A stretch of 12,747 nucleotides of DNA from Gemmatimonadota bacterium (GCA_013042495.1 JABDQB010000160.1:1-12747); one strand, 5' to 3'; numbered from the stretch's first letter, positions 1 to 7,077 are shown. The notes: generated by a model from the sequence alone, not told the origin. Numbers and translations: made by a program.

Positions 1-560
1 GCATACAGTCGTGACATCACGGTTCCCATGGGCACTTCCAACAGGTCGGCGATCTCCCGGTATTTCAGCCCCTCGAATTCCTTCAGCACGAAGACTTCTC
101 GTTGCGCGGGTGGCAGCTCCTCGATCGCCGCCTCGAGTCGCTCGCGAAGTTCGTCGGTAGCGCGTATGCGTTCGGGGTCATCCACCGACGCTCGCACCCT
201 GGCCTCGGCGACCAGCCATCCTCCGGCCTGCTCCAGCTTCCTTCGGCGCGAGCTGGTGTCGCGCGTGAAATTGTAGCAGAGCCTGCGCAGGATCTGGTAC
301 AGCCAGGGATAGAACGGGCGCTCGGGATCCAGGCGTGCACGAGCCTTGAATGCACGGGCGAAGGCCTCCTGCGAAAGATCTTCCGCGTCCTGGGGCGATC
401 CGACCATGCCGAGGGCCGCGTAGTAGCACCGCTGCATATAGATGGACACGAGCTCTCCGAACGCGGTGGTGTCCCCCGCTCGGACTCGCCGCACGAGGAT
501 GGCTTCAGCCGTTTGGCCATCATCTCGTTCGCGCTCCAACTCCGTTTTCCCTCGGTTCAC
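1..560 (-). CDS. ECF-type RNA polymerase sigma factor, 3' end cut by window edge
   Basis: Directs RNA polymerase to a dedicated promoter set. About 186 residues are visible and only the last few are missing. Region 2 lies at about residues 31-100, with the typical DAEDLSQEAFARAF stretch at 58-71. Region 4 lies at about 136-186, with ELPPAQREVFVLKEFEG followed by the helix-turn-helix YREIADLLEVPMGTVMSRLY. There is no region 1.1 or 3, hence the ECF class. I chose GTG at 560, with a GGAAGGGAG stretch some 14 bases upstream. TTG at 539 is the alternative and would drop 7 residues. No in-frame ATG comes early enough. The gene starts 50 bp after the stop of the upstream lipoprotein gene on the same strand, so the two may be co-transcribed. 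Any anti-sigma gene would lie beyond the edge. Family assignment is secure; subgroup and regulon are unknown. Confidence 0.93.
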   Translation of the reverse strand, partial: MNRGKTELERERDDGQTAEAILVRRVRAGDTTAFGELVSIYMQRCYYAALGMVGSPQDAEDLSQEAFARAFKARARLDPERPFYPWLYQILRRLCYNFTRDTSSRRRKLEQAGGWLVAEARVRASVDDPERIRATDELRERLEAAIEELPPAQREVFVLKEFEGLKYREIADLLEVPMGTVMSRLY

Positions 561-610
561 GGGCCGCCGATCGGCTCCCTTCCGTTCACTGGTACACGTT
601 CGTGCCGGCT

Positions 611-1798
611 TTATTCGGCTCTCGCCGGGACGAATCTCCGGCGAAGCAGAAGTACGAGCAGAAGCGCTACCACGCCCACTATCGCGACGAGCTGAAGCAA
701 CCGCACGAACAGTTGATTCACGGCGCGCTCCAGGGCCCCGTCGATATCCGCCACCGCCCGGGAGATCGACCCATCCAGACGGGTGACCGCTTCCTCGATC
801 TCTGCATGCAGGATCCGATCGAGCTCCGCCATCGCCGCTTCGCGCTCCGGCGTGATCCCTGCCAGGATCTCGTCCGTGGCTCCCGCCACGTACGTCTCGA
901 GCGCGGCCTCGAACGCGATTCGCTGTTGATCGACAGCCTCCAGGAGGATCTCCCGCTGCTCCTCGACCAGGTCGGGCGTATTGAGAAGGAACGTGTTGAG
1001 GGTCTCCAGAGCCTCGATCTGATTGATCATGTCCAGAAAGATGGTCGCCCTTTGCGGGTCTGCCAGCTCGGCCAGCATGAGCTCCGCCTGCCAGCGTCCG
1101 GACCGCGGCAATAGCTCGCTGTAGGTGTTGAGGCGCTGGCTCATGTCCTCCATCAGCTCAGTCATTCCGCCTACGGCCTGCAGGCCCGAGAGCTGGTCCT
1201 GGCCCAGGTACCTTGCGAGGTGTTCGACCGGCGAGGGCCTGAAGAAATAGGGGTTGGTGAGAGGGTTCTCGGCGGCGAACTCGCGGATCCGCGCCTCCAC
1301 GGAGGTATCTTGCTTCTGGCCCGAGAGTTCGATGGCCCTTTCGAGCTCTCCTTCCATGAACCGCGTTGCCTCCAGCGCCACCCACTGCTGCTCGCCGAAC
1401 AGATCGCGGCCCTTCCCGGTCTCCAGGTAGTCCCGCATCTGGTAGGTGAGCACCCGGCTGTCGATCCATGCCATCAACGGATCGGGGAGCGTCGCCGACC
1501 GGTAGATCGCCGGGACGGCGTAGCTCTTCCACACCAGGGCGTTCCGGGCCACGAGCCGGTCCGTGGTGAGGCGCAGAATGCTGTCCGCCGCGATCTCGAC
1601 GGTCTGCGAAAAGGTCATGGCATACCCGGCGGCCCGAATGCGAATTTCGCGCGACGTCACCTCGCTTCCCAGGCTTTGTTGGAAACCGGTCTGCCTGGGC
1701 GCCGCCGTCGAGCAGGCCGTGAGTCCCGCCGCCAGCAAGACGAGCGGGAGCCGGACAGGACGGACACGACACCTGAGCCGGGACTTACGCGTTGTCAT
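611..1798 (-). CDS. Lipoprotein with helical periplasmic domain and C-terminal transmembrane anchor, function unknown
   Basis: A 395-residue protein I do not recognise. It starts with a basic region and hydrophobic segment (residues 16-28) ending in a lipobox, LTAC, with Cys29 as the predicted lipidation site and Ser30 at +2. The middle is mostly polar and helical. Residues about 280-365 are rich in Glu, Ala, Leu and Ile and look like coiled coil. A hydrophobic segment at about 367-385 is followed by RRRFVPARAE, which by the positive-inside rule would face the cytoplasm. A lipid at one end and a membrane helix at the other is uncommon. The start has a GGAG element 6 bases upstream. The ECF sigma gene follows 50 bp downstream, so the protein could be an envelope-stress or signalling component, but that is inference. 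The upstream gene diverges. Confidence 0.8.
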   Translation of the reverse strand: MTTRKSRLRCRVRPVRLPLVLLAAGLTACSTAAPRQTGFQQSLGSEVTSREIRIRAAGYAMTFSQTVEIAADSILRLTTDRLVARNALVWKSYAVPAIYRSATLPDPLMAWIDSRVLTYQMRDYLETGKGRDLFGEQQWVALEATRFMEGELERAIELSGQKQDTSVEARIREFAAENPLTNPYFFRPSPVEHLARYLGQDQLSGLQAVGGMTELMEDMSQRLNTYSELLPRSGRWQAELMLAELADPQRATIFLDMINQIEALETLNTFLLNTPDLVEEQREILLEAVDQQRIAFEAALETYVAGATDEILAGITPEREAAMAELDRILHAEIEEAVTRLDGSISRAVADIDGALERAVNQLFVRLLQLVAIVGVVALLLVLLLRRRFVPARAE

Positions 1799-1812
1799 AT
1801 GAGGCTCCGGGG

Positions 1813-1841
1813 TTGTTATCGCGCATAAGTATGAATCTTAA
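1813..1841 (+). promoter_or_regulatory. Weak candidate promoter for the DUF1579 gene
   Basis: TTGTTA (1813-1818), a 17-base spacer, then TCTTAA (1836-1841). It sits in a small AT-rich island inside the 149-bp divergent gap between the lipoprotein gene and the DUF1579 gene. The -10 matches the consensus poorly. The same island could also hold the minus-strand promoter. Downstream, CCGACC (1850-1855) and GGTCGG (1863-1868) can form a small leader hairpin. Confidence 0.25.
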
Positions 1842-1947
1842 CGCACGAACCGACCCTGCGCCGGTCGGAACAACCGGGTGGCTTAATGGGTCTGGGTTCA
1901 TTCGGCGGTGCGCCGCGCGCCGCGTGTCACAATCGCGAGGAGGTTGC

Positions 1948-2484
1948 ATGTCGGAAATCAAGTCCGTCGTTCGTTCGTCGCTCGGCCTGGCCGCGGCTCT
2001 TGCCTTGCTGATTTTTCCCCGGCCCGCGCTGGGGCAACAGGCGCAGCAGAGTCCGTGCGGGGACGAGGCGCACCGTCAGTTCGACTTCTGGGTGGGAACC
2101 TGGGAGGTCAGCAACGCCCAGGGGGACGTCGTCGGAACCAACGAGATCTCGTCGATTCTCGGAGGCTGCGTCCTGCTGGAAGAATGGCAGAGCGCCGGTC
2201 CCTACGCGGGGAAGAGCCTCAACATGTACGACGCCGCCAACGACAAGTGGCACCAGACCTGGGTTGATAACGGGGGCCTGTTGCTCGAGCTCGACGGCAA
2301 GCTGGTGGATGGTAACATGGTGATGAAGGGACGCCGACCAGGCCAGGATGGAACCGAAGTGCTGCATCGGATCACCTGGGCGCCCCTCGAGGACGGTGAC
2401 GTGCGGCAGACCTGGGACACGTCCGGGGACGATGGACAGACCTGGACGACGCAGTTCGACGGACTGTACACGCCGAAGGAGTAG
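1948..2484 (+). CDS. Secreted DUF1579 domain protein
   Basis: A 178-residue protein. The first 29 residues are a Sec signal peptide with a hydrophobic core at 12-23 and a likely cleavage after ALG. The mature part begins with the DUF1579 hallmark FDFWVGTWEV at 45-54, followed by the GTNEISSILGGCVLLEEW region and the NMYDAANDKWHQTWVDNGG region typical of this family. The fold is probably a small lipocalin-like beta barrel; the biochemical role of the family is not established. I chose the ATG at 1948 because GAGGAGGT (1937-1944) lies just before it and the signal peptide then starts properly. A longer frame from 1792 adds about 52 residues without family character and overlaps the divergent promoter region. 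The stop is 3 bp from the stop of the convergent operon. Confidence 0.88.
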   Translation: MSEIKSVVRSSLGLAAALALLIFPRPALGQQAQQSPCGDEAHRQFDFWVGTWEVSNAQGDVVGTNEISSILGGCVLLEEWQSAGPYAGKSLNMYDAANDKWHQTWVDNGGLLLELDGKLVDGNMVMKGRRPGQDGTEVLHRITWAPLEDGDVRQTWDTSGDDGQTWTTQFDGLYTPKE

Positions 2485-2498
2485 TCGTCAGCCTTCGG
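2473..2498. terminator. Hairpin spanning both stop codons of two convergent genes
   Basis: CCGAAGG (2473-2479) and CCTTCGG (2492-2498) are perfect 7-base inverted arms around a 12-base loop. The loop holds TAG of the plus-strand gene (2482-2484) and TGA of the minus-strand gene (2488-2490). Each arm encodes the last codons of one of the two proteins. With only 3 bp between genes, this is the natural candidate for a bidirectional terminator or 3'-end stabiliser. There is no U-tract on either side, so rho-independent termination is not certain. Confidence 0.4.
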
Positions 2499-3357
2499 GT
2501 TCCTCGACTCTTCCCATCGCCTCGTGCAGGAGCCGGGCGGCGAGCACCGCCGTCCGGTCGGCCTGGTCGGCGGAGGGATTGACCTCCACGGCATCCATCC
2601 CCACCAGCCGCCACGGAGCTTCCTGAATCAGCGCAAGCGCCTGACGGGGCGAGATGCCTCCGGGGACCGGGTGCGATACTCCGGGGGCGTATGCCGGATC
2701 AAAGGCGTCGAGGTCCACCGTCAGGTAGACGGCCGCGCCATCAGGAATATGCGACAGGTCGGACGGGCGGAACGGGACGTCGCGGGCCTCCAGGATCGTG
2801 AGCCGCCCGGCGTGTCGCCGGGCTACCTCGAGCTGTGCCTGGTTCAGGGTGCGAACCCCGATCTGGGTCAGAGAGGCCACGTGCTCCATCTCGAGGATCC
2901 GCGCCCCGACACAGGCATGGGACCACCGGTCACCTTCGAACTCGGGGTACAGATCCGGGTGGGCGTCGAGCTGGACAACGTGCGCCGGCTGATCGAGCAC
3001 GGCCAGCGCCTCGACCAGCGGCATCGTGACCGCATGGTCTCCCCCCGCGAAGAAAGGGATGGCCTCTCCGGCCAGGATCTCTTCGGCCCGGAGGCAGTAG
3101 TCCTCCCGGGTCTCCTCCCACGAACCGCCTGGAAGCCAGTCGCCGACGTCCGAGACCAGACCAGCGAGGTCGGCCCCGAGTTCGGTGGTCGCGTTGTAAC
3201 AGCGCCCGTCGTAGGCCAGGCGGATTCGAGACGGCCCCTCGGCGCTGCCGCGGCGGAACGTGGACTGCATGTCGCACGGCAGACCGGCGAACGCGATCGG
3301 CAGCGTGGGGTCGGACTCGTCGGAAAAGCAGCCCGCGAATGGGATCGGTGCGGCCAT
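2488..3357 (-). CDS. Arginase/agmatinase-family ureohydrolase
   Basis: A 289-residue metal-dependent hydrolase of the ureohydrolase superfamily, which cleaves guanidino or related C-N bonds with a binuclear Mn (or Ni) centre. Metal ligands are all present: His108 in GGDH, Asp131/His133/Asp135 in DAHPD, and Asp215/Asp217 in DLDAFDPAYAPG. Glu258 in MDAVEVNP matches the conserved late Glu of arginases. Spacing after DAHPDLY resembles agmatinases rather than arginases, but the usual HG is SHA (Ser146-His147-Ala148), so the substrate is uncertain. I chose ATG at 3357 because AGGAAAGGTGATC, close to the full 16S anti-SD complement, ends 3 bases upstream; GTG at 3366 would lie inside that SD. It is the last gene of a three-gene operon, 34 bp after the proline-racemase-like gene. 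Agmatinase, arginase or guanidine-type hydrolase are all possible. Confidence 0.87.
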   Translation of the reverse strand: MAAPIPFAGCFSDESDPTLPIAFAGLPCDMQSTFRRGSAEGPSRIRLAYDGRCYNATTELGADLAGLVSDVGDWLPGGSWEETREDYCLRAEEILAGEAIPFFAGGDHAVTMPLVEALAVLDQPAHVVQLDAHPDLYPEFEGDRWSHACVGARILEMEHVASLTQIGVRTLNQAQLEVARRHAGRLTILEARDVPFRPSDLSHIPDGAAVYLTVDLDAFDPAYAPGVSHPVPGGISPRQALALIQEAPWRLVGMDAVEVNPSADQADRTAVLAARLLHEAMGRVEEPEG

Positions 3358-3391
3358 GTCGATCACCTTTCCTCGTAATCCGGTTACCGGT

Positions 3392-4450
3392 TCAGCGCAG
3401 GAAGAACCCCGCGCGCAGAGGGTCTTCGGGATCGATCAGGAACTCGTGCCGGCCCGTGATGTGCGCCGTTCCCGTGACCTCGGGCACGACGGCCGGCAGG
3501 GTGCCGACGGCGGTCTCGGCCACGACGCGGACATCAAACGATGAGCCGATGATGCTCTCGATCGTGATCGTCTCGCCCTTGGCCAGCTCGCCGCGGTAAT
3601 AGTGGATCGCGGCCCTGCCGCTCACACCGGTCCCCGTCGGGCTCCGGTCCACTTCGCCCTCGGCGAAGATGCACACGTTGCGGCTGTGCACCGCTCCCTC
3701 CCCCGGCTGCACGAAGATGGTCCCGTACAGGAAATTGAGGTCGGGATCGCCTTCCGGGTGAACGATCTCGTACTGCTCCGTCACGGCCCGCTTCACCCGC
3801 CGGCCCGCTTCGATGAGTCGCGCGTAGGACGCGGGCTCGATCGTCAGCCCCATGTCGGCTGCCTCGACGTAGGCGTAAAACGCCCCGCCAAAAGCCACGT
3901 CGCAGCGGACCGCGCCGAAACCCGGAACATGGACCCGGAGATCGGGCTCGAGCACGAACGAAGGCACGTTGTGGAAGGAGACGCGAGCGACTCGGACAGG
4001 ATCCGCGCCCTCCATCAGGTGGGCCGTCGCGGTCACCCGGCCGGCGGGCGTGTCGATCTTCACGATCGGCTGACCGGCTGCGTCGGCGTCCAGCCGGGCC
4101 GGATCGAGCAGCCCACAATCCAGACCCACCTTCACGAGGCCGATGATTCCATGCCCGCACATCGTCGAGTACCCCTCGTTGTGCAGGAACAGGACACCCA
4201 CGTCACCGTCGCCCGTAGCGGGTTCGGTAAGGAGGCATCCGTACATGTCGGCGTGGCCCCGCGGCTCCCACATCAATGCCCGGCGGAGGGCCTCGTGGTT
4301 CCGGCGCGCGAACTGCCGCTTGGCGAGGATCGTCGCTCCGGAAATCTCGGGCCAACCGGCGGTCACGACCCGCAGCGGCTCGCCCGCCGTATGCGCGTCG
4401 ATCGTCTCGAGGCGCGTCCACTCCGCGGGTACATCGAAACTCGCGGTCAA
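3392..4450 (-). CDS. Proline racemase-family enzyme, probable trans-3-hydroxy-L-proline dehydratase
   Basis: A 352-residue protein of the proline racemase/hydroxyproline epimerase superfamily. The N-terminal TIDAHTAGEPLRVV matches the family start. The first catalytic residue is Cys98 in STMCGHGIIG. The second catalytic position, normally Cys in DRSPCGTG of racemases and epimerases, is Thr272 in DRSPTGTG. In characterised members, including the human enzyme L3HYPDH, this Cys/Thr pair marks trans-3-hydroxy-L-proline dehydratase, which removes water to give delta1-pyrroline-2-carboxylate. The upstream gene encodes a reductase family able to turn that product into L-proline, which supports the call. 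The start is TTG at 4450, 1 bp after the upstream stop (TGA-G-TTG), suggesting translational coupling; the SD is weak (GGAA 8 bases upstream). No better in-frame start precedes the family motif. A racemase with altered chemistry is the alternative. Confidence 0.88.
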   Translation of the reverse strand: MTASFDVPAEWTRLETIDAHTAGEPLRVVTAGWPEISGATILAKRQFARRNHEALRRALMWEPRGHADMYGCLLTEPATGDGDVGVLFLHNEGYSTMCGHGIIGLVKVGLDCGLLDPARLDADAAGQPIVKIDTPAGRVTATAHLMEGADPVRVARVSFHNVPSFVLEPDLRVHVPGFGAVRCDVAFGGAFYAYVEAADMGLTIEPASYARLIEAGRRVKRAVTEQYEIVHPEGDPDLNFLYGTIFVQPGEGAVHSRNVCIFAEGEVDRSPTGTGVSGRAAIHYYRGELAKGETITIESIIGSSFDVRVVAETAVGTLPAVVPEVTGTAHITGRHEFLIDPEDPLRAGFFLR

Positions 4451-4451
4451 C

Positions 4452-5429
4452 TCAAATTTCCACGGTTCGTGCCAGGCCGGTCTCGGCGGCCCGTTTCATG
4501 ATCATCGAAGCCGCGACCACGTCCTGCACCGCGTGGCCGACGGACTTGAAGAAAGTGATCTCGTCGACTCGCGTGCGGCCGCGCGATTCACCCGCCGCCA
4601 CGTCTCCGATCTCAGTCCACTCCTCGGAGCGCGTCACCCCCGCTTCGAGACCCGCCACGAGCTCGCCTGCCTCTTCGAGCGCCGCCTCGACCAGGTCCAC
4701 GAACACCGTGGACCTCTCGACCGTGACCAGGTCGACCTCGCGGCGATCCAGCGTGAACGTGCCGATCGCGCTCAGGTGCGCACCCGGTGCGAGCCGGCGA
4801 CCATCGAATACCGGGGTCGGTGAGTTCGTCGCCGAGGTGATCACGTGGGCCCCGTCCACCGCTTCGTCGGCGGAGGACGCGCGCTCGAGGCCCGCGCTGA
4901 CGTCTGCCTGGAGCCGTTCGATGAAGGCGTCCACCTGGCCAACGTCGAGTCCGAACACTCGGATCGTCTCGAGGTCGCGCACGGCGTCCAGGGCGAGCAG
5001 CTGCGTGCGAGCCTGCACGCCGGCCCCGATCAAGGCCCCGATGCGGGCGTCCGGTCGGGCCAGCAGGTCGGTAGCCGCCCCCACCGCGGCGCCCGTCCGC
5101 CAGGCGGTGAGGGCCCCGCCGTCGAGGAGCCCCGAGGGCTCGCCTGATTCCGGGTCGAGCACCAGCACCAGGCCCGTCACCACGTCTTTACGTAGCTCCC
5201 GGTTTCGATTGAAGATGGACACGATCTTGGCGGCCAGTCCTTCGCCCGGGACGTAGCCGCCCATGAGAAGTGAGATGCCGTCGACCTCGTCCACCCGCAC
5301 GACGCCGCGAGGCGGCGCCACGACCCGGCCGGCGGACAACGCGACGAAGGCAGACTTCATTGCCTCGACAGCGTCCCGCATCGGAAGCACTTTGGGAAGG
5401 TCGTGCGCAGCGACGGTGAGTAGTTTCAT
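4452..5429 (-). CDS. Ornithine cyclodeaminase/mu-crystallin family reductase, probable delta1-pyrroline-2-carboxylate reductase
   Basis: A 325-residue NAD(P)-dependent enzyme of the usual family length. Visible motifs are LAAKIVSIFNRN with Lys68, LTAWRTGA with Arg111 (equivalent to the substrate-binding Lys69 and Arg112 of Pseudomonas putida ornithine cyclodeaminase), the Rossmann loop GAGVQA at 135-140, and the C-terminal DEITFFKSVGHAVQD. At 222-232 it reads IGTFTLDRREV and lacks the GGDCPGKTE-type segment that carries the catalytic Asp of true ornithine cyclodeaminase. With the Cys/Thr dehydratase next door, reduction of delta1-pyrroline-2-carboxylate to L-proline is the best fit. Ornithine cyclodeaminase or alanine dehydrogenase are alternatives. 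The ATG at 5429 fits the family start; the frame stays open upstream to 5738 but that part is antisense to the phosphoesterase. No SD is visible and a -10 box lies 9 bases upstream, so translation may be leaderless. First gene of the operon. Confidence 0.87.
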   Translation of the reverse strand: MKLLTVAAHDLPKVLPMRDAVEAMKSAFVALSAGRVVAPPRGVVRVDEVDGISLLMGGYVPGEGLAAKIVSIFNRNRELRKDVVTGLVLVLDPESGEPSGLLDGGALTAWRTGAAVGAATDLLARPDARIGALIGAGVQARTQLLALDAVRDLETIRVFGLDVGQVDAFIERLQADVSAGLERASSADEAVDGAHVITSATNSPTPVFDGRRLAPGAHLSAIGTFTLDRREVDLVTVERSTVFVDLVEAALEEAGELVAGLEAGVTRSEEWTEIGDVAAGESRGRTRVDEITFFKSVGHAVQDVVAASMIMKRAAETGLARTVEI

Positions 5430-5438
5430 CGTGTGCGA

Positions 5439-5446
5439 ACTATAAC
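5439..5446. promoter_or_regulatory. Shared divergent -10 element
   Basis: The 8 bases ACTATAAC give TATAAC (5441-5446) on the plus strand and TATAGT (5444-5439) on the minus strand, each one mismatch from TATAAT. On the minus strand the reductase ATG lies only 9 bases beyond the box, predicting a transcript with almost no leader, which fits the missing SD. On the plus strand transcription would begin near 5452, leaving about 26 bases with AAGG before the GTG of the phosphoesterase. The -35 regions are poor on both sides (TTACGC at 17-base spacing on the minus strand). Confidence 0.5.
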
Positions 5447-5477
5447 CCGCCCCACGGGCGCGCGTAAGGTAAATCGA

Positions 5478-6389
5478 GTGAGAGTACTCCACTTCAGCGA
5501 TATCCACATCAGCCTTGGTCTGGCCCGGATTCCGATGCGTGACTGGCCCGGAAAGCGACTGGCGGGCGGCGTCAACTTCCTCAGGGGTCGTGGTCGCCGG
5601 TTCGAGAGAGCGCTCGAGAAGATCGAACGGCTGGCGGAGTTCGCCAACTCGGGTGACGTGGACCTGGTCGTGTTCTCCGGCGACTTCACGGCGATGGGAA
5701 CGCGTGCCGAGTTCGCGGCAGCCCGGGCCGCGATTCATCCATTCGTGACGTCACCCGCCGAGTTCATATGCGTGGCGGGGAACCACGACCTCTACACGCG
5801 CAGAGTGGTCCGCGAGAGGCGGTTCGAGAAGACTTTCGACGGGCTGCTCGGGACGGACCTGCCGGATTACCGGGTGGACGGCGCCTGGCCGACCGTGCGA
5901 ACGCTCGGTAACGACGTCGCCGTCATCGCCCTGAACAGCGCGAAGCCCAATCCGGTGCCGTGGCGATCCAGCGGCCGCGTGCCCGGGCCGCAGCTGGAAG
6001 CGCTACGGGCGATCCTCGGGCGACCGGAAGTCGAGGGTCGGTTCGTGTTCATCGTCACCCACTATGCGCCATGTCTCGCGGACGGCCGCCCGGACACTCC
6101 GTTGCACGGACTGGAGAATGCGGCGGAGCTCCTTCAGGCCTGCGCGGGAACGGAGCGTGGCGCCATCCTGTGTGGACACGTGCACGAGACCTTCCGCGTG
6201 CGTCTTCCCGATGTCGGGCCGGAGATCTTCTGTGCCGGCAGCGCCACGATGCACGAACTGGAAGGATTCTGGATGTATGACGTGAACGGCGGAAGTCTGA
6301 GCGCCCGCCGCGGGCGCTGGACCGGAGGCGGGTATCAGCTCGCGTCGGCGGAGACGAGCTCGCCGTGTGCCGCCGGGGCCCCGGAATGA
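5478..6389 (+). CDS. Calcineurin-like metallophosphoesterase
   Basis: A 303-residue predicted cytoplasmic enzyme with the complete binuclear metal site of the metallophosphoesterase superfamily: DIH (Asp8, His10), GDF (Asp69), GNHD (Asn102-His103), THY (His195) and GHVH (His234, His236). The closest functional classes are cyclic-nucleotide phosphodiesterase-like and related 3',5'-phosphoesterases; the substrate cannot be read from sequence. No signal peptide is seen. I chose GTG at 5478 because the first strand VRVLHFSDIH then starts the protein and AAGG lies 8 bases upstream. The in-frame ATG at 5433 would add 15 residues and would lie upstream of the expected transcript start. The stop overlaps the next gene in ATGA. 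Confidence 0.9.
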   Translation: MRVLHFSDIHISLGLARIPMRDWPGKRLAGGVNFLRGRGRRFERALEKIERLAEFANSGDVDLVVFSGDFTAMGTRAEFAAARAAIHPFVTSPAEFICVAGNHDLYTRRVVRERRFEKTFDGLLGTDLPDYRVDGAWPTVRTLGNDVAVIALNSAKPNPVPWRSSGRVPGPQLEALRAILGRPEVEGRFVFIVTHYAPCLADGRPDTPLHGLENAAELLQACAGTERGAILCGHVHETFRVRLPDVGPEIFCAGSATMHELEGFWMYDVNGGSLSARRGRWTGGGYQLASAETSSPCAAGAPE

Positions 6390-7072
6390 CCGAGTCGACC
6401 GTCAGTGAACTCAAGTTCGTCGCGGCTCCCGGCGCCGGGGAGGTCTCGGCCATTCTTGTCAAACCTCCGCATTGCGGGGCCCTCTTCGTACTCGGACACG
6501 GTGCCGGGGCAGGCATGCGCCACCGCTTCATGGATGGGATCGCAGACGCCCTTTCCGAGCATGGGATCGCCTCGTTCCGCTACCAGTTTCCCTATGTCGA
6601 AGCGGGCAAAAGGCGTCCGGATCGAGCGCCGATCCTTACGGGGAGCGTCCGCGCGGCGGTCGCCGCGGCCCGGGAGCTGGAGCCTGATCTCCCGCTCCTC
6701 GCGGGTGGCAAGTCGATGGGCGGCCGCATGACATCCACCGCTCAGGCCGAGAGCTCTCTCCCCAGCGTTCGTGGCCTGGTGTTCTTTGGCTTCCCGCTTC
6801 ACCGGCCGGGTGACCCGTCGAACGCGCGCGCCGATCACCTCGCAGATGTCGACGTGCCCATGCTCTTCGTCCAGGGGACCCGGGACCGGCTGGCGGAGCT
6901 GGACCGAGTGGAGACGGTGGTCGCGACCCTTGGGAATCGGGCCACGGTCAGCGTCGTGCGGGACGGCGACCACGGCTTCGATGTGCTCAAGAGAACGGGC
7001 AGGTCGACGGGTGAAGTGTACGACGATATGGCGGCCGCCGTCCGCAGATGGACCGACTCGATTCTCGACTGA
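6386..7072 (+). CDS. Alpha/beta hydrolase of the TEX30/KANSL3-like (dienelactone hydrolase-related) type
   Basis: A 228-residue predicted cytoplasmic hydrolase. The oxyanion region is LGHGAGAGM (37-44), the nucleophile elbow is GGKSMGGRM with Ser110, the likely acid is Asp167 in GTRD, and the histidine is His196 in DGDHGF, so the catalytic triad is complete. The short length and the GGKSMGGRM motif match the predicted-hydrolase group that includes TEX30 and the KANSL3 domain rather than lipases or esterases with lids. The start codon ATG overlaps the stop of the phosphoesterase gene in ATGA, which indicates translational coupling, and no independent SD of quality is seen. In-frame codons upstream from 6365 would lie inside the phosphoesterase. 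Substrate unknown. Confidence 0.88.
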   Translation: MTESTVSELKFVAAPGAGEVSAILVKPPHCGALFVLGHGAGAGMRHRFMDGIADALSEHGIASFRYQFPYVEAGKRRPDRAPILTGSVRAAVAAARELEPDLPLLAGGKSMGGRMTSTAQAESSLPSVRGLVFFGFPLHRPGDPSNARADHLADVDVPMLFVQGTRDRLAELDRVETVVATLGNRATVSVVRDGDHGFDVLKRTGRSTGEVYDDMAAAVRRWTDSILD

Positions 7073-7077
7073 TGTGC

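Noticed and set aside
1792..1947. Upstream in-frame extension of the DUF1579 gene
   Set aside because: It would bury the signal peptide and cross the divergent promoter region. The ATG at 1948 has a strong SD.
3372..3390. CCGGTTACCGG palindrome between the dehydratase and ureohydrolase genes
   Set aside because: Only 11 bases with GC-rich halves. It sits just before the SD but is too short to call an operator or terminator.
2524..4501. Two plus-strand frames (2524-3378 and 3602-4501) opposite the operon
   Set aside because: They mirror the ureohydrolase and dehydratase genes, whose motifs are complete. The mirrored products show nothing recognisable.
4276..5256. A 326-codon plus-strand frame, Ser/Arg/Ala-rich
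   Set aside because: Antisense to the reductase and dehydratase genes, with no domain, signal or plausible SD.
5430..5738. N-terminal extension of the reductase by 103 codons
   Set aside because: It runs antisense through the phosphoesterase start and beyond the shared promoter. Family members begin at the ATG at 5429.
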